A stretch of 64,000 nt of DNA, taken from NCBI GenBank assembly GCA_900208305.1, contig OAPG01000005.1:496001-560000 (forward strand), written 5' to 3'. The first letter of the stretch is position 1. Each line of letters begins with the position of its first letter. Below are positions 1-10,184 of this stretch, piece by piece. Source of the DNA: Melanopsichium pennsylvanicum. Its lineage: Eukaryota; Basidiomycota; Ustilaginomycetes; Ustilaginales. A program made the translations under genes and the position numbers. The notes under the pieces are model-generated. The model was not told where the DNA came from, searched no databases, and saw nothing but the letters and a program-made list of their open reading frames with translations.

Positions 1-3000
1 GCGCGTGATCTTCGCCGTTTGCTGTCCGCTGCTTCCACCTTCTCTGAAGAGCTCGATCGCGAGGCAAGAAAGAAAGCTCTCGTCGACACCCTCGTGCTCT
101 CCCACCACGCCGACTTGCTCGACCGCGGCACATCTTGCTTCATGGATCTCACTTTCAAGGCCAAAGTTCTCCCCATCGATCTCATCACCTCCAAACAGCA
201 GGACCTCCTCTCCGTTGTGCGCACCGCCATCGATGATGCAAGCATGCGTGAGGCCGGTTTCGCTTCACTGACCACTTTGGTGCGTCTTGCTCCCGAACCG
301 GTGATGGCTGAGCTCGTCTCGCAAATTGAAGCGAACACACTCTTCGACGATCTGCAGGTACTCACCCAAGACGACTTGGGCATGTGGAGCACGGAGCCAG
401 GCACCCTTTTCGTCGATGTTCTCTCCAACCCTAAGGAAGACTCCGCCGACAAGAACAACAAGAATGCCAAAATGGAGCAATGGGAAGCTGAGCTTCGCGC
501 CGATATCGCAAAGAAGAAGGCCGCGCAGAACAAGACGTTGACACAGGAGCAAAAAGCTGCAGTGGAAGCTCAATCCAAGATCGAAGCGCAAGCACGTGCC
601 AAGGTCGAGGAAATCCGATCTCGATACGTGCGCTCGCTCCGTACTGTCTCGTCGATCGTGGGCGCTCGCACCGAAGAATTGGAAGGATACATGCAGACTC
701 TCGTCAACTTTGTTCTTCGAACTTTCGAGGTTCCTCAGGCTCGCTTCCTGTTCGAGAAGGAGGCCAAAGAAGCGTTCTGGGCCTTGTCGAGTTGCTGCTC
801 GATCCGCCTAGAGGCTTACTCGATGTTTGTTGGCGTGGGACTTCTGCGTTCGATTGATGAGCAGTTGGTACAGGAAGACTTCCGCGCTGAGCCCATCAAT
901 GAGCTCGTGCTTCGCATCCTTTACCGACTTCGCTCTTTGTCGGAGCAGTCTCCCTTGGATGCCGGTACGGTCGCTTTCATCGACCCTCTCATCGTCCGAA
1001 TCGTTCATGCTGGTGGTTTCGGCGTTGATCCCGAGGACACCGACTCCGTGCTGGAACAGATCCAGCTGTCGCTCGATTTCATCGATTTCCATGGCTCCGC
1101 CTGCGAGGACATGCGCTACCCACGCTCTTCGTTCATCGACAGCCTTGTCACCATCGTTGCCAAACATACGCAGATCTCCAAAGACGCTGTCTCTGGTCTG
1201 CGTGACATGGGCGAGGCGCTCAGGACGACGGCTCTTCCCGCTGAGATTCAGAAGTTGCTCTCCAACACCATGGTCGACGAGGTCTACGTTCGCAATGGCT
1301 GTCTTCAGGCCATCCAACCACTTGATCTCACTGATCTCGAGTTCCCTGTCGAGCTCTGGCTCGCCTACCACGACGAGGATGAAGAGAACGCTCGTCTTGC
1401 CGAGAAGGCGTGGGAGGAGAATGGTCTCGATGTTCCCGAGACCTTCGCTGATCCGCTCATCGCTCTGCTCGAGCACAAGAATGCCTACGTCCGTGACAGC
1501 TGCGCTCGTGCTCTGGCTGCTGCGACGGAACAGCACCCCGAACAGGTTTCATCTGTCATCGCCAAGCTTTGTCAGCTGTACAAGGAGAGGAACAAAGTCC
1601 TCGCCCCCGAATACGATCGCTTTGGTATGGTCATCGAGGCGACAAAGAACAGACAAGACCCTTGGCAGACGCGTGCTGCTGTAGCCGTTGCTCTTCGTCA
1701 CCAAGCTCCTTTCCTCCAGGGATCGGATGTACCATCGTTCTTCGAGTTTTTGATCGATGGTCAGGCCCTTGGAGACCGTAGCGAGAATGTGCGCCCAAAA
1801 ATGCTTGATGCCGCTACCACTGTGATCGATTTGCACGGCAAGGAGCACCTTTCGAAGCTCATTGCCATGTTCGAAGCCTTCTTCAGCAGTTCTAGCGGAT
1901 CCACTGCCGATGACGGTATCACCGAAGCCGTCGTCATTCTGCTCGGTCGCGAGGCTCGCCATCTTGATCTCAAGGATCTCCGTGTGAGCAAGGTTGTTGA
2001 CCGTCTCATTGACGCTCTTAAGACCCCCTCTGAGCTGGTTCAGTCCGCCGTCGCGGAATGCCTGCCCCCGCTTGTGCGAGCGGTCAGCAAGGACGTCCCA
2101 CGTCTGTTCGAATCGCTCTTCCGTGAGCTCTTCGACGGGCCCAAGTATGCCGGACGACGTGGTGCCGCTTACGGTCTGGCAGGTCTCGTCATGGGCAGAG
2201 GCATCGGCAGCATCAAAGAGTTTGACGTGATGGATAAGCTTGCGGAAGCCTTCGAGGACGCTAAGAATCCCACCCGTCGTCAGGGTGTCATGTTTGCGTA
2301 CGAGACCTTGACCTTGACGCTCAAAAGGCTGTTCGAGCCCTACATCATTGGCATTTTGCCACACATGTTGGCTGGATTCGGCGATGTATCGAGCGATGTG
2401 CGCGAGGCTACGCAGGATGCGGCCAAGGCAATCATGCAGAACGTCTCCGGCCATTGTGTCAAGATCATCCTGCCCACACTTCTGTCGGGTCTTGATGAGA
2501 AGCAGTGGAGGACTAAGAAGGGGGCCATCGAGTTGCTGGGTGCCATGGCATACTGTGCGCCTAAGCAGCTTTCGCTCTCGCTTCCTACCGTCATCCCGCG
2601 TCTAAGCGAGGTGTTGACCGATTCGCACACTCAAGTTCGCACTGCTGCCAACAAGAGCTTGAAGCAATTCGGTGAAGTCATCAACAATCCCGAGATCAAG
2701 CAGCTGGTACCTGTGCTGCTGAAAGCGCTCATCGACCCCAACACCAAGACCGGTGCCGCTCTCAAGGGCGTGCTCGAGACGAGCTTCGTCCACTACATCG
2801 ACTCGCCCTCGCTCGCGCTTGTCATTCCCATCATCGATCGTGGTCTCAAGGAGCGGAGTGCCACCATCCAGAAGGACGCAGCTCGTATCGTTGGCAATCT
2901 TGCTGGTCTAACCGACTCGAAGGACTTTGTGCCGTACCTTGGCAAGCTCATTCCCATGGTGCGTGTGGTGCTGATCTCACCCGTGCCCGAAGCGCGTGCA

Positions 3001-5718
3001 GTTGCTGCCAAGGCGCTTGGTACCCTTGTCGAGCGTCTTGGTGAAGTGCATTTCGTCGACCTCGTCCCCTCGTTACTCGGTGTTTTGCGCTCAGATGCTA
3101 CTGGTGTCGATCGACAAGGTGCCGCTCAGGGTCTCGCCGAAGTCTTGGCTGGTCTTGGCATGGAGCGAATGGAGAACCTCCTTCCAGAAATCATCAACAG
3201 CGCCTCCGACCCCAAGGCATATGTTCGAGAAGGCCATATCTCGCTCCTCATCTATCTCCCCGCGACCTTCGGTCACCGATTCGCACCGCACCTTGGGCGA
3301 ATCATCCCTCCCATCCTTTCCGGTATCGCGGACGAGGCCGAAACCGTGCGAGAGGCATCTATGCGCGCTGGTCGCATGATCATCGCCAACTATTCCTCGA
3401 AAGCTGTGGATCTTCTCTTGCCTCATCTCGAGTCTGGGTTGTTTGACGAAGCATGGCGGATCCGAATGTCATCCCTCCAACTCACGGCCGATCTTCTCTT
3501 CCGTTTGTCTGGTATCTCGGGCAAGAACGAAGTCGAAGACGAGGGCGTGGACGAAGACGTGGAGCAATCTGTCGCCAACAACTCAGTCCAGCGTGCCCTT
3601 ATCGAAGCCCTCGGACAAGAGCGACGCGACCGTATCCTGGCATCGATCTACATTGTTCGCCAAGACCCGAATATCCCCGTCCGCCAAGCTGCCATTCACA
3701 CCTGGAAGGCTCTCGTCCACAACACTCCTCGTACTGCACGAGAAGTGCTCCCTACCATGCTCGACATTCTCATTAAGTCGCTTGCTTCCAACGGCGACGA
3801 GAACCGAGAGATGGCCGCAAGGACGCTCGGAGAGCTCGTCAAGAAGCTCGGCGAAAAGATTCTGCGAGAAACCATCCCGATTTTGCGAATGCGCGGTGCG
3901 ACTTCCGACGACCCCAAGACCAGGTCGGGTGTGTGCTTCGCCGTTACCGAAGTGCTGGCAAACTCGACCAAGGGTCAATTGGAGGATCACGAAGATGCGA
4001 TCATTGCTGTTGTGCGACATGCATTGGTGGACGAATCGCAGGCAGTGCGACATGCTGCAGCGCAGGCCTTCGATGCCACACAGACGTATATTGGACCTCG
4101 AGCCATCGACGAGACCATCCCCACGTTGCTTGAGGCTTTGTCGGATACCAGCGGTGGTACATCAGAGACGGCGCTTGCTGCATTGCGCGAGGTCATGCGT
4201 GCTCGTTCCGACGTTGTCTTCCCCGTCCTCGTGCCCACGCTCATTGCACAGCCGATCACGTCGTTCAACGCTCGTGCACTCGCCGTCTTGGTCCGTGTTG
4301 CTGGCTCAGCCCTCAACAGGCGCCTGTCCAACATCCTCACCGCCCTCTCCAAAGCTCTCGACACGGAGAAAGATGAGGCCATACTCAACGACCTCAATGC
4401 AGCAGCGGAAGCCCTGTTGGGATCTGTATCCGACGTTGATGGCCTGCACCAGACGATGCTCCTGCTGCTTGGCTGGGCTGGCTCCAACACCTCGCCTGTG
4501 CAGCGTGTGGCGGGTTGCAGATTCTTCAAAGTCTTCTGTCAGGTCAAGAAGCCTTCCGTCGACGTATCCGACTACCTCGTCGACTGGCTTCGCAAGCTGG
4601 TTTCTCTCCTCGATGACCCTGTCCCAGCCGTGGTCGACGCAGCCTGGGAGGCGCTCGATGCGTGCCTCAAGACTGTTAGCAAGGATGAACTTGAAGGATT
4701 GGTCGTACCCCTTCGTAGGAGCTTGGAGAACACTGGTGCACCTGGTCGAGAGCTCGCTGGTCTTTGCAGGCCTAGAGGCGCAAGCCCACTGGTACCAGTT
4801 TTCCTTGCAGGTTTGATGAACGGTACTGCAGATCAGCGACAGAACGGTGCGTTGGGTCTTTCGGACATTGTCGAACGTACAAGTGCAGATGCGATCAAAC
4901 CTTTCGTTACATCGATGATCGGACCGCTCATCCGTTTGTGCGGTGATCGTCACCCACCACCTGTCAAGGCTGCGATCTTGACCAGTCTCGACACGATGGT
5001 GCGTCGGATCGCAGCACTGGTGCGACCTTTCTACCCGCAATTGCAGAGGTCGTATCAGAAAGCGGTCTCGGATGCCTCTTCTGCTACCGTTCGTAACAAA
5101 GCGGGTGTGGCGCTTGGAAACCTTATGGCTCTTCAAACCCGTGTAGACCCGGTGATCGTCGAGCTCATCGCTGGTGCTCGAGCTGGACTTGGCGAGAGTT
5201 CTGGAGCTACGCCTTCCCCTGCCGGTTTGGCTGGTGCAGCAGGTAGTGGTACGGACCCAGCAGACCTCGCCGATTCATTTGCTCTGGCGCTTGCTCATGT
5301 GCTGTTCAATGCACCAGGCAAGAACGTGGGCCAACCTGCTCGTGATCAGGTTGTTTCGCTCATCGATGCTGCGTTTGACGCATCTGTTGCGATCAAGGAT
5401 GCTTTTAGACAGGGCGTAGCAGAGGTCGTGGGATCGCTGCTCAAGTTGGATGCAAGCCTGGCCACGGTAGTGCTGCAGAAGCACGTTGTTGGTGGAGGAA
5501 GCGGTGATGTTGCACTGCAGAGTCAGAGTGTTCGGGCATGCTTGGAGAAGGATGCAGTGGCATTGCATGGGTTGGGATTGAGTGAAGAGTTGGTCAAGGC
5601 AGTCATGTCGTGGATCAGCCAGGGCTCGGCGATCAGTAGACCTGCCAAGGAAAGTAGGGATTTGATGAGGAACAGCGATGCTTGGAAGACCGAGACCAAA
5701 GCTGCTGATTGGATTTAG
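1..5718 (+). CDS. GCN1: GCN1, translational activator of Gcn2 (5'-partial)
   Basis: The frame is open from the first base of the window, so the N-terminus lies upstream; 1905 residues are visible, against about 2,600-2,700 for the full family. Gcn1 is a giant HEAT-repeat protein that binds translating ribosomes and passes the uncharged-tRNA signal to the kinase Gcn2 in amino-acid starvation. The visible part is HEAT repeats throughout. The block around residues 720-1020 (GRRGAAYGLAGLV, then the REATQDAAKAIM stretch) is the conserved EF3-like region, and the following repeats include the region that in other fungi binds the RWD domain of Gcn2. A charged, Lys/Glu-rich coiled segment lies near residues 140-210. 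No intron is needed in this part. The stop is TAG at 5716. The next feature downstream is a retroelement relic. The identity is very likely; only the true start is missing. Confidence 0.95.
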   Translation, partial: ARDLRRLLSAASTFSEELDREARKKALVDTLVLSHHADLLDRGTSCFMDLTFKAKVLPIDLITSKQQDLLSVVRTAIDDASMREAGFASLTTLVRLAPEPVMAELVSQIEANTLFDDLQVLTQDDLGMWSTEPGTLFVDVLSNPKEDSADKNNKNAKMEQWEAELRADIAKKKAAQNKTLTQEQKAAVEAQSKIEAQARAKVEEIRSRYVRSLRTVSSIVGARTEELEGYMQTLVNFVLRTFEVPQARFLFEKEAKEAFWALSSCCSIRLEAYSMFVGVGLLRSIDEQLVQEDFRAEPINELVLRILYRLRSLSEQSPLDAGTVAFIDPLIVRIVHAGGFGVDPEDTDSVLEQIQLSLDFIDFHGSACEDMRYPRSSFIDSLVTIVAKHTQISKDAVSGLRDMGEALRTTALPAEIQKLLSNTMVDEVYVRNGCLQAIQPLDLTDLEFPVELWLAYHDEDEENARLAEKAWEENGLDVPETFADPLIALLEHKNAYVRDSCARALAAATEQHPEQVSSVIAKLCQLYKERNKVLAPEYDRFGMVIEATKNRQDPWQTRAAVAVALRHQAPFLQGSDVPSFFEFLIDGQALGDRSENVRPKMLDAATTVIDLHGKEHLSKLIAMFEAFFSSSSGSTADDGITEAVVILLGREARHLDLKDLRVSKVVDRLIDALKTPSELVQSAVAECLPPLVRAVSKDVPRLFESLFRELFDGPKYAGRRGAAYGLAGLVMGRGIGSIKEFDVMDKLAEAFEDAKNPTRRQGVMFAYETLTLTLKRLFEPYIIGILPHMLAGFGDVSSDVREATQDAAKAIMQNVSGHCVKIILPTLLSGLDEKQWRTKKGAIELLGAMAYCAPKQLSLSLPTVIPRLSEVLTDSHTQVRTAANKSLKQFGEVINNPEIKQLVPVLLKALIDPNTKTGAALKGVLETSFVHYIDSPSLALVIPIIDRGLKERSATIQKDAARIVGNLAGLTDSKDFVPYLGKLIPMVRVVLISPVPEARAVAAKALGTLVERLGEVHFVDLVPSLLGVLRSDATGVDRQGAAQGLAEVLAGLGMERMENLLPEIINSASDPKAYVREGHISLLIYLPATFGHRFAPHLGRIIPPILSGIADEAETVREASMRAGRMIIANYSSKAVDLLLPHLESGLFDEAWRIRMSSLQLTADLLFRLSGISGKNEVEDEGVDEDVEQSVANNSVQRALIEALGQERRDRILASIYIVRQDPNIPVRQAAIHTWKALVHNTPRTAREVLPTMLDILIKSLASNGDENREMAARTLGELVKKLGEKILRETIPILRMRGATSDDPKTRSGVCFAVTEVLANSTKGQLEDHEDAIIAVVRHALVDESQAVRHAAAQAFDATQTYIGPRAIDETIPTLLEALSDTSGGTSETALAALREVMRARSDVVFPVLVPTLIAQPITSFNARALAVLVRVAGSALNRRLSNILTALSKALDTEKDEAILNDLNAAAEALLGSVSDVDGLHQTMLLLLGWAGSNTSPVQRVAGCRFFKVFCQVKKPSVDVSDYLVDWLRKLVSLLDDPVPAVVDAAWEALDACLKTVSKDELEGLVVPLRRSLENTGAPGRELAGLCRPRGASPLVPVFLAGLMNGTADQRQNGALGLSDIVERTSADAIKPFVTSMIGPLIRLCGDRHPPPVKAAILTSLDTMVRRIAALVRPFYPQLQRSYQKAVSDASSATVRNKAGVALGNLMALQTRVDPVIVELIAGARAGLGESSGATPSPAGLAGAAGSGTDPADLADSFALALAHVLFNAPGKNVGQPARDQVVSLIDAAFDASVAIKDAFRQGVAEVVGSLLKLDASLATVVLQKHVVGGGSGDVALQSQSVRACLEKDAVALHGLGLSEELVKAVMSWISQGSAISRPAKESRDLMRNSDAWKTETKAADWI

Positions 5719-6102
5719 GTGATCTGAAATGAGGCTGCCGATAAGCTCTCAAAAAGATGCTGACATGCTTTAGTGTGATGAATACAAAAACGTTTCTCAA
5801 GTTCGTACACATACGTGCGTATCTCAGTCCCTAATTTGGGAAGCGTGTTCTGAGTAGGTTTTGGCCAAAGGAAGCTTTGGTAAGGAACAACATGGGATTG
5901 TCACAGAAAGACTTTCAACGTTGTCGAGATGCAATATAGAGGACCCTAACGAGAAACGTGTTTGCCGCCGGATCCCAATTTCGGACGATAGATTTAGGCC
6001 CAAATTTTCTCTGTGCTTGCGACGTCATCAAAATAAAAATAAAAATAAAAATATAAAAAAGCATCAATATGGCGTGGCGTAGCGTGGCGGGCTAGCAAGG
6101 CA
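5719..6102. other. Spacer between GCN1 and the copia relic
   Basis: No gene is seen here. An A-rich pentamer-type simple repeat (AAAAT units) lies at about 6030-6060, just before the point where copia homology begins; the break between A-rich DNA and coding homology suggests a 5'-truncated insertion or a deletion. The spacer also holds the 3' end of the GCN1 transcript. Confidence 0.5.
6030..6060. repeat. AAAAT-type simple repeat
   Basis: Several tandem AAAAT units followed by a short A run, directly upstream of the copia fragment. It may mark a truncation junction. Confidence 0.8.
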
Positions 6103-6552
6103 ATGTTCATTTTCGGGAATTTGGTCAGTTGGAAATCGCAGGTACAGAAATGTGTGTCGCTATCGGCGGTGGAAGCAGAATTCGTGGCAGCATCAGACGC
6201 GGCGAGGGAGGCATTATTTTTCAAATATTTGCTGCGAGATTTGGGGGTTTCCGAAGAAAAACCGTTAATGTTGACCGATAGCATGGGATGCGTCCAAGTC
6301 AGCAAAGACGCGGCGAAACATTGGAAACTCAAACACATTGATACTCGGTACCATTTCATTAGGGATAATGTGCAATCCGGATCGCTGGAAATCAAGCATA
6401 TCAGGACCGAAGAAAATTTGGCGGACATGTTGACCAAACCAGTACCAAAGGCAATCATTATGCGAACGTGTAACGGGATAAATATGGTACGGCCGGCGAG
6501 GGGGGGAGTTGAAGATATTGCGCCGACCGAATTAGATGGGCAGATGAATTAA
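6103..6552 (+). pseudogene. Ty1/copia retrotransposon RNase H C-terminal fragment
   Basis: The 149-residue frame reads as the end of a copia Pol polyprotein. It contains the SAVEAEFVAASDAAREA block of copia RNase H (usual form S..EAEY.A...A..E), followed by the LTDSMGCVQVSKD and KHIDTRYHFIRD segments and the ADMLTKPVPK motif that closes these polyproteins. Everything upstream (gag, protease, integrase, reverse transcriptase and the start of RNase H) is absent, and the sequence before the ATG shows no copia similarity, so this is a 5'-truncated relic. The remaining frame has no internal stop, which suggests a fairly recent insertion. The ATG is probably just an internal codon. It is followed by a tRNA-derived repeat and an LTR-like stretch. 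Confidence 0.85.
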
Positions 6553-6603
6553 GGCATGAGGCGAATAAAGCTGAATGCGGACAAAGCGAAGAAACTGAAG
6601 GCG

Positions 6604-6675
6604 ATGGCTCCCAATAGGGGGCTCGAACCCCTGACATTCATGGCTCCCAATAGGGGGCTCGAACCCCTGACATTA
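6604..6675 (-). repeat. Tandem 36-bp repeat matching the 3' half of tRNA-Lys
   Basis: Two head-to-tail copies (6604-6639 and 6640-6675), identical over 35 bases. Read on the minus strand each copy is the 3' half of a tRNA: variable loop, T-arm with loop TTCGAGC and a GGGG/CCCC stem, the acceptor strand ATTGGGA, a G discriminator and then CCA. The T-arm and variable loop agree with fungal tRNA-Lys(UUU), as recalled from yeast. Read on the plus strand each copy begins TGG and looks like an extended retrotransposon primer-binding site. Neither copy is a complete tRNA gene. Confidence 0.75.
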
Positions 6676-6910
6676 ATAAGAGGGAAATATTGTAATACGT
6701 GTATAGCGAACGATACTTGACAAGATTACCCTGTCTTTGCCGAATTTTGGGGGCCGCGACGAAGGTATATAAACCCGAAGATTCAGCATGTAAATAGTCA
6801 GAAAAATCAAGCAAATAAGAACCAAGAATAACAACCTTCAACTCAAACAAGCTCTCAATTAGCTTTAACTACCTCCGCCTTGCCCAGGATCTGCTAGCCG
6901 ATGTTTGTGA
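6676..6910 (+). mobile_element. LTR-like tail of the copia relic (limits uncertain)
   Basis: This follows the RNase H fragment and the tRNA-like repeats. It contains a good TATA box (TATATAAA, 6766-6773) about 90 bases in, followed by an A/C-rich stretch without open frames, an arrangement like U3-R-U5 of a long terminal repeat. A purine-rich stretch lies just before 6604 and could be the polypurine tract. No second LTR copy is present in the window, so the exact ends and the target-site duplication cannot be fixed. Confidence 0.4.
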
Positions 6911-7234
6911 CAACGATAGAAGAGATTCAGTGCACACAGTCAATATATCGACGAGCGGAACATGGACTCGGAGTGATCTTTTTTAGTAGGAATAGACGCA
7001 ATGAAATTACGAGGTGCAATGAATGGTGATGGCGATCTGATTTTGAATGAATGCATAGGAAAGAAAAAGATTCTTCTAGGCATGTTTTCCAAATAATGTG
7101 ACGAGTACAAGTACAAGAGTAGGAAGGAAAGACACAAGGTCTCGCTAAAAGTACAGGGTAAAGTGCGTCTGAGAGGGACGTTGGTTCCTTGACAACTTCT
7201 TTTGTGGCGACAGATCTACAGATGTAAACAAAAT

Positions 7235-9790
7235 TTACCACTTGCTTGAGCTGTTATCACGATCGAAGCGGCTCTCACGAGCATCGCGACCACTTCCAAA
7301 GGTGCCACGTCCTCCGCCTGAGCGGAAGCCGCCACGGCTGTCTCGAGAGTCACGGAAGTCACGACCACCTTCACGGCCACCATCGTCCTTGCTGAAACGA
7401 CCACGGCCAAACGATCGGGCACCATCGCTACCTCCACGTCCGCCAGCACGGACAGGACCGCCCCGACGAGCCGAGAAGCCGCCTCCGCCACCGCCGCCAC
7501 GCATGTCCCTCATGGAAATACCAAGCTTCTGCATGAATGAATCGCTCATGTGGGGAGGGCGCTCCAATCGACCTGCCTGGACAACCCACTGTTTGAGACC
7601 TTCTAGTATAGACATCTTGTTGGTGCGTAACTCGTCACCCTTGCCAAGGTAGAAGCCAAGCAGAGAGTTGAAAGTCTCGCGCACGCCTTCTTCCTCGTCC
7701 AACTTGCTTAGCGCTTCTTCAAGCAGAGGTGTGAGCACCTTGGTGTCGTACTTGCCAGAGAGAGGACCTCGAATCTTGGAGGGCGGCTTGGGCGCATTAA
7801 AGTCTCTGCCCTTGCCACGGCTATTCCTCTGAGCTTTCTGAGCCTGCTGAATCTTGGCCTTGGCAGCATCGAGGGCCTCCTGAGGCACGTCAAAGTCCTC
7901 GGGCGATTCATCGAAGCGCTTTGACAGAGTCTCAACCTCCTGAGCAAGATCGTCGACATGAAGCTGGGAGACGGGAAGGTCATCGAGCTGGAAGTGAAGG
8001 AAACCGCGCTCAAAATTTTGCAGAACAATGTCGGATCGACCCTTGGCACCGGCACGACCCGTTCGACCGATTCGGTGAATGTATTGGTCCTTGTTGCTTG
8101 GGATTCCGACCTGAATGACCCTCGTGGTTCCTGGGTAGTCGACACCACGAGCACTGACATCACTGGTGACGAGAACAGTAGCACCGCTCTGGTCCTTGCG
8201 GAAACGGTCACTGGTGTTGAATCGTGCTCTCTGGTCCTTCTTACTATGAATCTCGTAGACACTGGCGCCATTCGAAGCGGGAAGGTGACGCTGGGTGTCG
8301 CGGAGAACGTCGGCCAAGAGCTCGGTCATCTTGGTGGTGGGGGCAAAGACGATGGTCTTGGACTTGCCAGGGTTCACGAGCTGGTCATGAGCAATGAGAC
8401 GAAGGATGTGGGGAATCTGCTCTTCGGCTGACTCGAGGACAGTAGCGTATTGCGGAATGTGCTTGTGGACATTCTCTTCGCCGGCGGGTACACAATCGAC
8501 GAATCGGTGGTCCTTCTCGAGACTGGCACGTGCTATGGCGCGGATCTCGGGGCTGACGGTTGCACTGAAGAGCATGTTTTGACGGTCGACCTTGGCAGGG
8601 AGGTGGCGCATGATAGCCTGGAGATCATCGCGGAAGCCCATTTCCAGCAAAGTGTCGGCTTCGTCCAAGATGAGAGTGCGGCAGGCACTCATGGCTTCGC
8701 GAATCATACCGACATCGTTGAGCAGATCGAGGATACGACCAGGAGTTGCGACGACAACGTCCGGTCGGGATCGTCTCCAGTCGTTGATCTGAAAGTTACG
8801 GCTTGCACCACCGACGAGGAGTTGAACCTTGAGGTCGGGTTGGTGAGTGAGCAGCTTCTTTGCCTCGTCAGCGATCTGAGTGGCGAGCTCTCGGGTGGGG
8901 GAGAGGACAAGGGTTCCGACAGTGTTGTTGACAAACTGCCTGGCGATCTCTTCCAGCTCCTTCTTTTTCAACGAGGAAATGTCCAGATCCGGCTTGTGCC
9001 GTTGTAGCATGTCCAACCACGGCTTGGAGAACTTGCCGTTACGAACATCCTCGATAGAACGGAGACGGGCTTCGAGCGCAGGGACGAGGAACGCGATGGT
9101 CTTTCCGGTACCAGTCTTGGCCTTGACGAGCATATCTCTACCTTGCCCATCAGGCATGGGTGCAGCTGACTCGCCAACACCGCTAGCAAGTTCGGGAAGT
9201 AGGTGCAGGACACTTTGTTGGACAGCAGACATTTCGGTGTATGCGAAAGGCCTGACGGTCAAAGCCTTGTGAATGGAGGCGTGAATGGAGTTTTTCAACG
9301 AAGCAAAAGTCTCGTCCTTGGTGCGCGATGAGAGCTTGGCAGCATTTGGTGCGTCGCCGCTGACAATCATGTCTTTATCGAATACTTCCGGCTCGGTTGC
9401 CGCTGCAGCGGTCGCCGGCTCTGCTGACTTGGTTGACTGAGTCAAACCACGAATTGCATGTGCGAGGCTGGCGCTCCATTCGGGACGGACGATTCGGGCT
9501 TGCTGGGAAACTGCGAGAGTTTGACGCAGAGACGAAGATGTAACAGACGGGCTAAGACAAGCACGAATGGTGGAACTGGCTACCAACGTCGAGAGCTGTC
9601 GAGCAGCTGCTATGGGACGTGCAAGCCCGAGAGGGCTGGCGAGCTTTGTGTACAACATGAGTCGACGAGTTGCAAGTCTGGTCTGCTTACAGGGGGTATC
9701 GAGAGACGGTTGTTGCTTTGATGTTGTGGTGGATAAGGTTGTGGGAGGGGATGTCGAAGTGCCACCCGGTACAGAGCGTGCTGTATTCAC
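7235..9790 (-). CDS. MSS116: Mitochondrial DEAD-box RNA helicase, Mss116-like
   Basis: An 851-residue DEAD-box ATPase. Seen in order: AKTGTGKT (Walker A, about 224-231), PTRELA (298-303), TPGR (349-352), DEAD (376-379), SAT (409-411), then ARGVDYPG and HRIGRTGRAG. The tail is rich in Gly/Arg (RGG-type, GGGGGGG near residue 760), a typical RNA-binding end. The N-terminus is basic, Ser/Arg/Ala-rich and poor in acidic residues. An alternative start at Met45 (9658) gives a classic presequence (MLYTKLASPLGLARPIAAA) and is as plausible as the first ATG. Proteins of this type unwind group I/II introns and other RNAs in mitochondria. It is transcribed divergently from GAB1. The helicase class is certain; the exact orthology to Mss116 rests on the presequence and RGG tail. 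Confidence 0.8.
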   Translation of the reverse strand: MNTARSVPGGTSTSPPTTLSTTTSKQQPSLDTPCKQTRLATRRLMLYTKLASPLGLARPIAAARQLSTLVASSTIRACLSPSVTSSSLRQTLAVSQQARIVRPEWSASLAHAIRGLTQSTKSAEPATAAAATEPEVFDKDMIVSGDAPNAAKLSSRTKDETFASLKNSIHASIHKALTVRPFAYTEMSAVQQSVLHLLPELASGVGESAAPMPDGQGRDMLVKAKTGTGKTIAFLVPALEARLRSIEDVRNGKFSKPWLDMLQRHKPDLDISSLKKKELEEIARQFVNNTVGTLVLSPTRELATQIADEAKKLLTHQPDLKVQLLVGGASRNFQINDWRRSRPDVVVATPGRILDLLNDVGMIREAMSACRTLILDEADTLLEMGFRDDLQAIMRHLPAKVDRQNMLFSATVSPEIRAIARASLEKDHRFVDCVPAGEENVHKHIPQYATVLESAEEQIPHILRLIAHDQLVNPGKSKTIVFAPTTKMTELLADVLRDTQRHLPASNGASVYEIHSKKDQRARFNTSDRFRKDQSGATVLVTSDVSARGVDYPGTTRVIQVGIPSNKDQYIHRIGRTGRAGAKGRSDIVLQNFERGFLHFQLDDLPVSQLHVDDLAQEVETLSKRFDESPEDFDVPQEALDAAKAKIQQAQKAQRNSRGKGRDFNAPKPPSKIRGPLSGKYDTKVLTPLLEEALSKLDEEEGVRETFNSLLGFYLGKGDELRTNKMSILEGLKQWVVQAGRLERPPHMSDSFMQKLGISMRDMRGGGGGGGFSARRGGPVRAGGRGGSDGARSFGRGRFSKDDGGREGGRDFRDSRDSRGGFRSGGGRGTFGSGRDARESRFDRDNSSSKW

Positions 9791-10184
9791 TGCTGAGCAG
9801 TCCTTCCTTCCATCTTTCTACCCTTCCATCCTTCCATGCTTGCTACAGTAAGAAGTTTCGCTTTTTTTTTCTTTCTCATCTTTCCCTTCTGCAGGGTCGG
9901 GAAATTTTGCCTTTGAACCCTTTTCCGCTTTTTTCTACTTATTTTTCCCGCACGGGAAAGGCTGATCAATCTGACGAGATCGGGCTCTCCGATCCAAGAT
10001 TCCTGATTCACGCTAGCGGAGGCAATCCAACACAAGCAACCCGACAGGCTGCTGCACTGAATTTGAGCTTTCTTCGGATGGAGAACAACACAAAACACTA
10101 AACCCACATCATCTACTCCTTCTGGTCAGGCCCATCAACAACAGGTCTTGTAGCCATCAAGAGTTGCATCCGAGCAACATCACA
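9791..10184. promoter_or_regulatory. Divergent promoter region, helicase / GAB1
   Basis: About 400 bases between two divergent start codons. It contains T- and pyrimidine-rich tracts near 9860-9950. No convincing TATA box or gene is seen. Confidence 0.5.

Noticed and set aside
808..1536. Long minus-strand frames opposite GCN1 and other genes (also 1549-2454, 8450-9007, 21287-21826)
   Set aside because: They are shadows of strongly coding sequence in the other strand; they have no recognisable domains.
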